In this document: positions 48,283 through 57,876 of the stretch, in pieces
Layout: every line of letters begins with the position of its first letter
Position numbering within the stretch: the first letter of the stretch is position 1
Assembly: GCA_973895155.1 (NCBI GenBank)
Contig: OZ316896.1
Location: 11,594,001 to 11,658,000, forward strand
Length of the DNA stretch: 64,000 nt
Reading direction: 5' to 3'
Source of the DNA: Marsupella aquatica
Taxonomy: Eukaryota; Marchantiophyta
The notes under the pieces: generated by a model
The model's database searches: none
Seen by the model: the letters and a program-made list of their open reading frames with translations, nothing else
Told to the model about the DNA's origin: nothing
Position numbers and translations under genes: made by a program

Positions 48283-48403
48283 ATACTTGTACCATTGCAC
48301 TCAACATGTTCTAAAGCTAATTAGAAACCATGACATTCCTTGAGCCACGTTCACTTCAAGAGAGATTATTAACCTTTGGCTTTGTTACCATGTTGGAACA
48401 ACA

Positions 48404-48473
48404 TGGACCAGCTAGGAATTGAACCTAGGACCTTGCATTTACATAGTAGTGATCTACCATTGAGCTAAACCCC
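48404..48473 (-). repeat. tRNA-like sequence or SINE head
   Basis: On the minus strand GTTTAGCTCAATGGTAGATC (box A), an anticodon-arm-like ACTACTATGTAAATG, then GGTCCTAGGTTCAATTCCTA (box B GGTTCAATTCC in a perfect T-stem). The 5' and 3' acceptor halves (GGGG... and ...GGTCC) do not pair, so a working tRNA is unlikely. Confidence 0.55.
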
Positions 48474-49130
48474 TACATGTCTGCACCTTCATAGGTTTGA
48501 GTGAGGTTTATTTCAATAGAGTGAGCACTAACTTCTTCAACTTTACTTTTCCAAGAAACTATACAGAGAACAAGTGTACGCCTTAGGTGAGATTGTGCTT
48601 CTATGCAAAGAGAATTTTGTCATCTCTATGCTTAATACTGTTGATAACCTCTTTGGGTCCCCACTCTTAATTAATATGCATAGAGGCGCAAACTCTCAAA
48701 GACTGGTTTCTTTTAATTTTGAGTTATCTAATTTTTATAATTACTACCAGTAAAACAAGAAATTTTGATGAGAAACAAGAAGACCAAAGGGTAAAATGGA
48801 AGGGGTCACAATCATAGGGGGTTCATTTATTTACTGGAATTATCGCTTTGGAGTGATGACCCAGGGGACAACCTGAATTTATGTCATCTGTGTAGCTTGC
48901 TAGATCACTGCATTGTTAAGTTGCTCTAGTAATGGTCCCAACGGTCTAGAGGTTGGCAAAGTTTGGTTTGTGATCCTATGAGTGTTGGTGCTATATTTCT
49001 ATCTGTTTTTTGTAGATCTTTGCTACTTGGGTGAGGGATTCCCTAGAGTAGACATGCATAAGAACCTGATGTGCTTATATGATTGTCCAGATCATCTCAC
49101 CTCAAGCACCATTGTTTGAGGGGGGATCCC
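48474..49130. other. intergenic, nothing recognised
   Basis: No supported gene or clear repeat. Confidence 0.4.
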
Positions 49131-49133
49131 ATA

Positions 49134-49415
49134 TCATGCGCGAATTGTAGGATATAAACACCATAATTTATTTATTTTTAAACCATTTTTAAAAAATAGT
49201 TTTGTACCCCTAACTTTGTAGAATATTCTAAAAATATTAGATTTGGTTTGAAAAACCCTATAATTTTTCTAATTCTCAAATTAAAATTAAAATACCCCTA
49301 ATTTTCCCCCAACAAGTTGTCCACTAAATCCAATAAAGAAACCATATACTTGTTCTTGTTTGATGGGTCTGAAGAAAAGAAATGAGAACTCCAAGCAACA
49401 TTGGTGTCCATTTCT
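49134..49415. repeat. LTR-like dispersed repeat, copy 1
   Basis: Parallels 52368-52625: CATATCA-GCG-AATT, a TTTTTAAACC or AAGAAAAAACC block, CATTCTAAAAATA or ATATTCTAAAAATATTA, TTTGGTTT, ATAATTTTT-TAATTCTCAAA, ATTAAAA-ACCCCTAAT, then CCA-T--A-CCAATAAA and TTGTT--TGATGGGT. The two lie in the same orientation. They could be LTRs or solo LTRs, but no primer-binding site or polyprotein is visible. Confidence 0.5.
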
Positions 49416-51928
49416 AATAAAAACACTCGTAAAAACACAAAGGAAGAAAGATTAGAGACTAGCAATTTGAAACCCCAAACAAATTGTCTCATTCAATATG
49501 GTTTATGGTGGAAAAAAAAGATGAACTTCAAGTCCATTTGACAATCAAAGAGGCTTGTTAGAATCTACAAAATGGACCTAGGGAATAGTGACCAAGAATT
49601 GAAAGATGACAAGAACGAATTACATCAACAAGCCTGAATGCCCCTTCTGTGAATCTTCGTTATAAAGCGCCAACTACAAGCTAGAGTGAGGCCTAGGCTC
49701 TAGAGTGAAGCCTCTAGATCGTAACTCCATTGCCCATCATGTGGATGGGAAACTCATGGGTGTGATGTATGTCAAATGATAATCATACATGTTTTTTGTC
49801 ATGCTTTCTATTTACATTCAATAAATGTGCTCTATGACCCCACCATAACATATGTGCATAGGAAAAAGGATGTGCATAGAAAGGAGGATAATATGTTATG
49901 TATGATTATTAGAATGATGACAAGCATGAATGCCCCTTCTTTGAATGCGAATAGAATCGATGACAAAAATCACCATGCATGCTCATCTCTTTGACATCCA
50001 GAGCATTGCATAGTGTTTTCCATGGGCATGGATGGGGCCCTCGTTCTTTCTAGTGGCTTCAGTCTAGAAGCCTAGACCCCAACTCTAGCTTTGTTAGCAA
50101 TTATTAGTAAGATAGAGAATCTTGGGTTCACTACATGGAGCTCCCCATGTCACTTCCAAGGTTTTTAGAGATTGAACTCCCAAATTTTCTAAATGGAATT
50201 TTTTACCCCTAATATCTGGAATGTTTTGGAAAAGTTTAGAAAAAACAGATATTCTTATTTGTCTTAACATTGGATTTAAAATACCCTAATGTTCTTCCAG
50301 ATAAGTTTCCAACCTTTTTATGAAATGAATTGAAAAAAACCCTAACTTTGTTAATACATGACGGGTTGGAAGATCTTGAGTGAACTCCCTGATTAGAGAT
50401 GATTGTTTAAAATTGTAGCATTTTTTAAATTCCAAAAAAATTCTGTTGATTGCCAAGGAGATTTGGTGCAAGTTGTGATTTTCTTACAACAAGTCAATAG
50501 GAGACTTATGGAATTCCTGCTCAAATTGAACAAAACTGAATATGGTAGCTTGAGTTTCCCAAGCATAAAGAAAAGGTGGTTTGACAATGAGACTTACATG
50601 GCTTGAAAGGTTGAGGGCAGGCTTTATTCACAATGTATCCTGCAGGGCAGATGGGAAGAGGAGACAACTAGGCTGGCTGTACACAAAAATGATCAAGGTG
50701 GGGTAAAACAAAAATAGATTCTTTTGACTAACTTATGCCCAAGAGCAAAAAAGCTCAGCACTTGTCCACAATTGCCTCCAGATTGCTTGCAACTACCGTC
50801 ACTTGTGTCTCTGTCTCCAAAATGTCAGAAAGGACAAGAAAGGATTCTAGAACTCTGAGTGAGGGGAACAAACTACAATGGCCAAAAGCCTGGGGAATGA
50901 GTCCGAACAAACCCAAAGTAAAAAAAAATGAGGAGCTGCCAGTGGATAGTCACCATCGTGTGGAGCCAGTGCACCATCCCTTAAAAATTTTGATTTTAAT
51001 GGGCGAGGAACAATGATGGAACCCGGAAGGGTGAAAGGGAAGGATCGTCAAGCAGGAGACGTACAGAAACTAAGGGGGACTTGTACACTTGAAGGTGAAT
51101 GGCTCTAATGGAAAGACTCCCTACTACTCCATTTTCACTGCCTCACCCCGTTCTGCCACAAGAGGATACGATGGGTATGGGGTGAATGGAAAACATTGTC
51201 TCTCATGGACTAAATTGTGCACTAGATAGTTACGGTAGTCTCAGCAAAACTGGGTGACTGAGGGGCCTTCCCTATTATTGTTGAGTGAAATGCCACTAAA
51301 TTTTGTTGCCCATTGCTTTTCTGAGCCCAAAAGCAACTCCAAGGGTCACAGCCAGGGTCACATCAAGTTGTGTCACAATGAAGTCACATGAGCCAAAAGG
51401 TGTCACATATTGCGGTCTCAAAATAGATCGATTTCTTCTAGTGGCAAACACACAACAAAGGGGAAATAATTTTATAGTTGTCTCCCACTCTAGTACTAGT
51501 GAGAATTGTTGCTAGTCAAGTATTGGTGAGTTGGGACACAAATATATCCTGACAACTTGACCTTGTCCTTGTCAACACTTGTGTCTCAGGGCAATATGGG
51601 CAGACAAATGGAGCCAAAGTGTGGGTAAAGCCCTCACTACCTAGTAAAGAATATGTGGTGGTCATTGAGATTCTGTAATAGTTATAGCAATGACTATATT
51701 ATTTTACAGTTTTGGCTATACATGCATTTAGCATTGGGTAGAGATGCCTAATGAGCAGATGTAATACCTCTAATGTAGTTATTGTTCTTTTGCCATTTTC
51801 TGTTTTGACCTAGGAACTTTTCTAGGATGACATAAAAACATCCTAGTCATGGTGCTATAGACTATATATAGTGAGCACTTTTGGGGCTATAGCACCTAAA
51901 TCTAAACTAAGGCTAGATACAATTTTCA
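49416..51928. other. intergenic with a further diverged repeat fragment
   Basis: 50170-50390 has the same ACCCCTAATAT-TGGAATGTTTTGGAAAA and AAAATACCCTAATGTTCTTC phrases as the LTR-like family. CTAGAGTGAAGCCTCTAGA-like strings occur near 49700 and again at 38350 and 56860. ORFs at 50735-51016 (plus) and elsewhere are not recognised. Confidence 0.4.
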
Positions 51929-52249
51929 TCAATTTTGTGCATAAGCCATGCAAAGTCTATCAACAGAATTGTTCACTTTAGCTACAAAGTCCCTTGCCAC
52001 CATCAAAACCCAATGCTTGCATGGATTCATCAATTTCCAGACGTACCTTTTGTCTGAATCCTGTCCACTTCCAAGAAAGCAACCTCTTTGCCTTCTTCTC
52101 TTTCCACCTCTTTGTCCAGACATAAGATCTTCAAAATCACCAACCACTTCCATGGTTGGCAAAAATAAGTTGAATTTGTTTCTCGAGACCTGATCTCTAT
52201 CATAATCCTTTGCAAAATGTGTAGTGGTACTTGGTGTCTGGTTGTCCAT
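51929..52249 (-). CDS. unrecognised minus-strand ORF
   Basis: 106 codons from an ATG, containing basic GGKRRRQRG and ending KVNNSVDRLCMAYAQN. It has no recognised domain. It lies downstream, on the same strand, of the decayed transposase and may be part of that or another dead element. Confidence 0.2.
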   Translation of the reverse strand: MDNQTPSTTTHFAKDYDRDQVSRNKFNLFLPTMEVVGDFEDLMSGQRGGKRRRQRGCFLGSGQDSDKRYVWKLMNPCKHWVLMVARDFVAKVNNSVDRLCMAYAQN

Positions 52250-52367
52250 TGTAATTGTACATCCATTGAATCTTGACTCTTCTTCATATCAGGTATGTCC
52301 ACTCTCCTCACAGGCCCTGCAATACCTGAGGGGCCTCACCCCAAGAGAGTTTTGGGGAGAGTTCTCA

Positions 52368-52625
52368 TATCACACGCAATGTTTTTGGGTAATAACCACT
52401 GTAATAAACAAGAAAAAACCTATTTCCTAACCCTATAATTATATAACATTCTAAAAATACTCTCAAATTTGGTTTTATAAACCACTATAATTTTTATAAT
52501 TCTCAAAATTATATTAAAACACCCCTAATGATCTTCCATATAAAATTATAAGTCTTCCACTGCACCCAATAAAAAAACCTAGATATTATTTGTGCCTGAT
52601 GGGTGGGAAGAAACTAAGCGAGGAC
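52368..52625. repeat. LTR-like dispersed repeat, copy 2
   Basis: Partner of 49134-49415, same order and orientation of shared strings (ATAACATTCTAAAAATACTC, TAATTTTTATAATTCTCAAA, ACACCCCTAATG, CACCCAATAAAAAAACC, GTGCCTGATGGGTGGGAAGA). It sits immediately beside the pogo-like transposase remnant. Confidence 0.5.
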
Positions 52626-52639
52626 CCTGGGTGTAACAC

Positions 52640-52910
52640 TTATTCACGCAGGTAGTGTTCATGATTTTCACAAATCCATTGTCTTCATATGCCATTGGGC
52701 ATGTGTTTGACAATGTGTATGGAATTTCTTACATGAGTACTCTTGCACACATCATTGTCCCGATTGCCATCCCCTTGCCACCTGATACCACATCAGAATA
52801 CTCCACCTCGCTATCATCTCAAAAGCCTCAAATTTTCAATTGTCCATGTTGACAAAATGAGTCTCATCCATGTTCTCCATGAGATCCTCATTTAGATCTC
52901 CAGAAGCAAC
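52640..52910 (-). pseudogene. decayed pogo-like (DDE) transposase with an internal inversion
   Basis: On the minus strand 52900-52837 reads DLNEDLMENMDETHFVNMDN then stop, the block around the first catalytic Asp of a Tc1/mariner-pogo type transposase family common in mosses and oomycetes (usual form NMDETHFV-NMDNG). After a frameshift, 52831-52772 reads DDSEVEYSDVVSGGKGMA, which matches the next family block. The following expected block, FMIFTN--SSY-I-G--DNV-GISY, is found on the plus strand at about 52655-52723. The order and proximity suggest that this piece was inverted in place. No intact reading frame remains, so it is inactive. Confidence 0.65.
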
Positions 52911-53235
52911 ACCTCTTGTTAGAACACCCACTTATGCATTATTTCTTGTTCAATAATCTTCCACTTGGTTGGAGAACACATCATCTTGTTTTGGACCAAA
53001 GGAAAATGTTATAGTGATATTGGAAAGTTGGTGTCCAACGTGGAGGCATCAATTCATCCAAATTCTTAGCTGATTGTTCACCAGGCCGCATCCATGTAGG
53101 TGAAAGTGACTCATGGATTGTGGATCTTAGTATATTCTCAGTAACATTTTTTTTATTTGAAATAAATTATTTTAAGGGGAAATCTGTGAAACCCCACAGA
53201 CAAAGAATAGTAGACCTATGAGTCTCAACTCAAGT

Positions 53236-53295
53236 AGCTACAACATTTGAACTGTAGGCCTATGAGTCTCAACTCAAGTGAGCTACCACACAGCC
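53236..53295 (-). repeat. tRNA-like SINE-head sequence with tandem duplication
   Basis: On the minus strand TGTGGTAGCTCACTTGAGTT (box A TAGCTCACTTG) is followed by ACAGTTCAAATGT, a weak box B. The string CCTATGAGTCTCAACTCAAG occurs twice (about 53214 and 53258), a 44-bp tandem duplication. Confidence 0.4.
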
Positions 53296-53337
53296 ACATC
53301 TCTCTGGGCAATATTTTTAAAATTGAAGCAGAAAACT

Positions 53338-53559
53338 TTAAACCAACAGCCTTATAGTGGTTAAACTCTTCACATATAAGATAATATATCCAAGTGCCCA
53401 TGCACTTTGCGTACGACCGACCATGACCTCTACCAGCTTTGAATTGAACCCTCTTGCAAACTCATCCCAACAATGTTGTGTGGATTTGAAGCTATCCTTC
53501 TTGGTACATTTAGACACAATGGCAACACACTCCTTCCACCAATTGAATGCATTCTGCAT
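53338..53559 (-). CDS. unrecognised minus-strand ORF, possibly element-encoded
   Basis: 73 codons beginning MQNAFNWWKECVAIVSKC and containing STQHCWDEFARGFNSKL. The spacing of tryptophans (WW then CWDEF) recalls Myb/SANT-like DNA-binding segments found in transposon proteins, but the match is loose. It lies upstream, on the same strand, of the transposase remnant. Confidence 0.25.
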   Translation of the reverse strand: MQNAFNWWKECVAIVSKCTKKDSFKSTQHCWDEFARGFNSKLVEVMVGRTQSAWALGYIILYVKSLTTIRLLV

Positions 53560-53869
53560 TCTCTGATTCTACACAAGAAATAGAGGTATTTCACAACTTA
53601 AGAGTGAATCTTTCTCTCTAATGTCTACTCTTTTGCTGTGTGTAACATCCACCCGATGACAATGTGGTCAATAATTATCCTTAGTAACAACTTGTTGTAG
53701 ATGTCTTTTCCCACTCCTTGACAAAACCAAAATAGGGCCATTGGGGCCCGCATTGAGGTCCATTTGAGCAACAGATTTGTAGGGTTCGCTCATCAACATT
53801 ATCCATTGAAATGCATAAAACATAAAAAAATTACTAAGTTAAAACAATGTCCAACTTAAGAAAGAAGCC

Positions 53870-54320
53870 AACTTTGGAAATCTGTATCTGTTTTGATGCT
53901 CTATGAAACTTAGCATGCCCACCTCATTGGAAAGCACTGCCAATGGTATTAGGATCAACAATTATTGTTCAGGTACTAGGGACAAATCACAGGTTCATCA
54001 TTCATTTGTGGATTACAGAAAATATGTTAAGTAACATTCAAGAAAAGGCAACTGACTTTGGAAATTTGCATGTGCATTGATGCTCAACAAGAATTGGCAA
54101 TGTTGGGCTCATGGAAGCTTCTAATGGTATCCAAACTGGCAATTGTTGTCAAGTTACAATGGAGAAATCAACAGTTGATATTTCCAAGTACAAAAAATCC
54201 ATCAGCTTTCAAGGAATGACAATGGGATTAGTTGCAAAATTGATGAATGATGTTGGGCTTGTTGGAAGAAAATCTCAAGAAGTTTGTATTGGTACCAAGA
54301 TTGAGAGTTTTCATTGAAAA
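53870..54320. repeat. diverged tandem repeat, roughly 190-bp units
   Basis: CAACTTTGGAAATCTGTATC at about 53869 recurs as AACTGACTTTGGAAATTTGC near 54050. Both are followed by TGATGCTC, a GGCAATGTTGGGCTCAT or AGCATGCCCACCTCAT variant, GGAA and AATGGTAT. A third partial unit (GATGTTGGGCTTGTTGGAAG) lies at 54250. Confidence 0.5.
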
Positions 54321-55129
54321 ATCAGAGAAAGTTACGAGATGGACTCTTCCATTGGTTGCCTTGACACACGAACATAATCTTTTGACAAAAATGGTTTTTG
54401 CAACTTGAAATTTTATAGTGCAACCAACAAAGGCGACTTGATGTACTATAGAGCTACATCTTCTAATACTTTACTATCTTAGTGTATTAAAAAATTATAC
54501 AAAGTTACGCTATCATACCTTATTTGAATTTATCAAATAATGGAAAAGATTATGATTTTGTTAAAGTTATTGTGAGCAAGGGGGCTGGAGGCACAGTAGT
54601 CTCAAACAGTGTGCACACAAAAATGCAAGGCCACCAGTACAGGCACCATGAGAGACTCTTTAAGACTTATGAAATAAATATAATATCAGGAAGACTTTGC
54701 TCACATTTAGTGTGTAGCACATTGGTGGTGGCCTTCTCGGTGGTCTTCCGTTCAAACTGAAGGTTTGGGCTTAAGCCATGCCCTCATCGTTACTTTTCAT
54801 CCAGATGACAAGGCTTGAGAAGGGGCAAAATTAATAAGCAATTATTTAAAGTTAATAAAGGATTAGGGAAAGGAGGTCAATTATTAAATTCAAATTTGAT
54901 GGAAGAACAAAGAAGACAACCAAAATTAACATTAAAATAATAACCAAAGAAAAATGGGCATGTGAGACTGAAACAGAGATGCCTTGTCAATGTGATTTTT
55001 TTTAAGGTGCTACATTAGGCTAAACAATTCTGTGAGGCCTACCATCTTTGCCTGAACACAACGCCAGTTTTTTTAGGTCTCCATAAGATTTGATTTTTCT
55101 CTTCAAACACAAAGTCATTTTAACCAGCA
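54321..55129. other. intergenic, nothing recognised
   Basis: A 78-codon plus-strand ORF (54524-54760) is not recognised. No clear repeat. Confidence 0.35.
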
Positions 55130-55293
55130 CCCGGGCATTGTGTTCAAATATTGGCGTTGTGTCAAGTTGGATACTGTGTTTGAGATTTGACCCTAAACTG
55201 TTCTACTTGGAGCACAAATAGTAAAAAATTCAAGAATCATATAACAATGCCAATATCCAAACACAACGTCAATACTTGAACACAACACCCGGG
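55130..55293. mobile_element. MITE-like inverted repeat with CCCGGG ends
   Basis: Left arm CCCGGGCATTGTGTTCAAAT with continuation ATTGGCGTTGTGT; right arm, inverted, CCCGGGTGTTGTGTTCAAGT with continuation ATTGACGTTGTGT. The arms are about 33 bases and the whole is 164 bases. A further ACACAACGCC string lies at about 55053. No clear target duplication was found. Confidence 0.5.
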
Positions 55294-55297
55294 CTTT

Positions 55298-55824
55298 GAG
55301 GGTCATATAAAGAAATTATCATTTGACAATCCTGGTCAATCAATCCAAGAGTACACAAAAATACTAAAAAAATCTGATGGCTCAGGTTGATTCCCTCCAT
55401 CTCCAATTTTGTCAGCAATCAAAAGAACTTTGGCCGTCATTGCATATTATGGAAGTAGATGAGCTCAATGCCCATGCATTGCATGATTGGTGAGGGTAGA
55501 ACATGCAAGGTGCTAGTGATGTTCCTTGATTTTCCTGCCCATAAGGCATGAATAATGTTGAGTTTTTTAACTGAGTTTGGTGAAACAAACTTATATTTTG
55601 AAAGAGAACCAGAATTTAAAAATCAGGGAAAAACAAATTACAATGAAAGGAAATAAAGAGAATTCCAAAGAGGACAAACACCTAACCTGAAAAAAACAAG
55701 TGTAAACCTAAAAAATGACGAAGAAAAAGAGAAAAGTGTCAAACACTACATGAGTGCAAACTCAATGACGAGTGTCTACATTGGAAAACGTGACAAGAGC
55801 TAATGCGCCATATTCAATGTCCTA
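55298..55824. other. intergenic; purine-rich 3' flank of retrotransposon copy 2
   Basis: A/G-rich sequence with GAAAAAGAGAAAAGTG-like runs directly follows the coding end of the element at 55825, as at 22520-22780 for copy 1. Confidence 0.4.
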
Positions 55825-56605
55825 ACTAAATCAGCAAGTGGGACAGGAATGTCCTCTAGGGGGGCTAGCGTCCACGAGGGCATAGTGGCGCCCACTGTGA
55901 GGGATCAACGAAAAATGGCTTGAGTCTGGGCACGCGGTAAGGCCACTGAAATGTGCTGACAAAAATGTGTGGTCAAGATGGATAGTGGGGGTCTGGAGGA
56001 ACCATCTGTCCGTGAATATCACAAGTAGCCTGCCAAAGAAGTCCATCAAACTGATGATGAAGACACCCAAATTTCTCAATAGCGAGGGGGAGAAAGGTAT
56101 CAGATGGAGCTCGAACGACATATTTTGCCTCCTTTGTCGAGGCCGCCCGAGATGCTGCTGCCGCTGCCCCTGCTGTTGTTGTCGCTATCTCCATGAGGTC
56201 CTGACGCAAAGGGTTTGCTACAAAAACATCTGCCAAAGTAAGACGACCATCACAAACCATGGTCAAATCAACCCGCAATTGCTGTGGGGGAGGACCAGGT
56301 AGCTCAAGCATCACCTCTTGTCGCATGTGTACCAGAGATAATTTGAGTAGTAACATCTCTCATAACATCTCTCACAACTATGTTTTTGCCTCTCAAACTG
56401 CATCAAAGAAGATGAACCTGGGTGGCATCACAAGGTTTCTCACATGTGCATGAAGTGGGTAGACCAACAAGAAGAGGATGAGGTAGCCTCAGACAAAGAT
56501 AAATGACAATGGAGAACTCCTCTGAAGACATCTGCAGATGAGGGATGGCCGGATTGGCCTGAAGCCACCCTCCAACACCTTTTGCTCCGGAAAAAAGAAC
56601 ATATA
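55825..56605 (-). pseudogene. non-LTR retrotransposon-like tail, copy 2 (heavily damaged)
   Basis: Homologous to 22790-23590 in the same orientation. Recognisable pieces spread over several frames: GWLQANPAIPHLQMSSEEFS, a CTC-KPCDAT-VHLLRCSL finger, LPGPPPQQLRVDLTMV, RLTLADVFVANPLRQDL, and PLAIEKFGCLHHQFDGLL. The frame is broken by small indels near 55970-56120 and by stops. The match begins at about 56605, so this copy is more truncated at the 5' end than copy 1. Confidence 0.7.
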
Positions 56606-57309
56606 AATTTTTGTGAAAGAACTTTATAGATGTTCAAGTCCAATTTTGAGCATTTAAAAAACTATAAAGATAAACATACTAAATGTTTAGGGTATTTGTG
56701 AACACAAAACTGTTGTGCATGATATAGGACCCCCCTCACAGTGAGCCCTGGAGACAAGGGCATGTAGGGAGGACAACGAGGCATAGGGTGTCCACCGAGG
56801 CCAATATAACTATCTTACTATATAATTGCAAGCAGAAGTTACTTTTAAGGGCTATGGTCTAGAGTGAAGCCTCTAAGACCATAACTCAAATAAGGACACT
56901 GTCTAGAGTGAAGCCTCAAGACCGTAATTCAAATAAGGACAATATGTATAATGACTCTCAATAAGACAAATCTAAAAGGTGCACAAAAAATAGGTATGCA
57001 AAGATAACGGAAAAGAGTATACATTTTTTTGTTTTCAATTTTTTTTGTTTTCAATTCTATTTAAGTTCAAATAACGGTAGTCAGGCTAGTTACCCAAAAT
57101 AGATGTCTAATGCCTGATTTTTCCTCGTCCAGATGACAATTAATAAGTAGATATTAGCCAGAATGAGTGTGGTTACTGGTTAGATATTTTGGTATAGATA
57201 GAATAGAAGATAGATTGACAGATAGATAGAGTTTGGCCCTTTTCTTTGTTTTCAAAACAATTATTCTAAGGCAGGCCGTGTGGGCAGTCTAAGCGAAAAG
57301 CGTGTCATC
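56606..57309. other. intergenic with a short tandem duplication
   Basis: GTCTAGAGTGAAGCCTC followed by AAGACC-TAA-TCAAATAAGG occurs twice (about 56860 and 56904). At 57200-57235 GATA and GATAGATAGA repeats occur. No gene. Confidence 0.5.
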
Positions 57310-57876
57310 CAGCCATCCGTTTCCAGGTCAGTTCCGGCGCCCTCGCCGTGTAGTAAATCATTCTGTTGGACTCATTAATTAAACAAAGCGACACTTACTC
57401 AGCGACTCAGCGAGTGAGATACAGACTGTAGCCACAGTAAGGATAATGATCCGTCAGATCAAGTAAGCTTGCGTCCAGGGGCATCCATCCGTCCGTCCAT
57501 CCAAATAATTCAGAGAGTTCTTTCTTTCTAGAACGCTGCGAAGTCGTCCTCATTATTGAAGCCTTCTTGACGAAGCAAGCAGCGGTGTCATCGCCCAACC
57601 TCTAGAATATTCGCCACTACGACACCTTTGGAGGAGGAAGAGGATTTTGCGTGATTTCTCCTCTTTGGACTTCTCGATCCTGACTTTGTGGAAGAGCCAC
57701 TTCGTCGGTCGGGAGATCTTCAAGCTCAAGTCTCTGGGTGCGTTTTAGTTCGATCGGTTGATTGATTGGGAGATCACGAAGAGCGGAGAAGCGGAGGAGA
57801 AGAGGAGGATTTTGTTGCCTTCATGCGAGTGATTAGAGGGTGCGATTGGCATAAGCGTGTAGAGAGGTCGAGAGCG
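57310..57876 (+). promoter_or_regulatory. promoter and 5' leader of the PLAC8 gene
   Basis: More GC-rich than the DNA to the left, with CATCCATCCGTCCGTCCATCC at about 57482. An upstream in-frame ATG lies at 57823, but the ATG at 57877 has the better context (GCGATGGCG) and fits family length. No TATA box is assigned. Confidence 0.4.
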
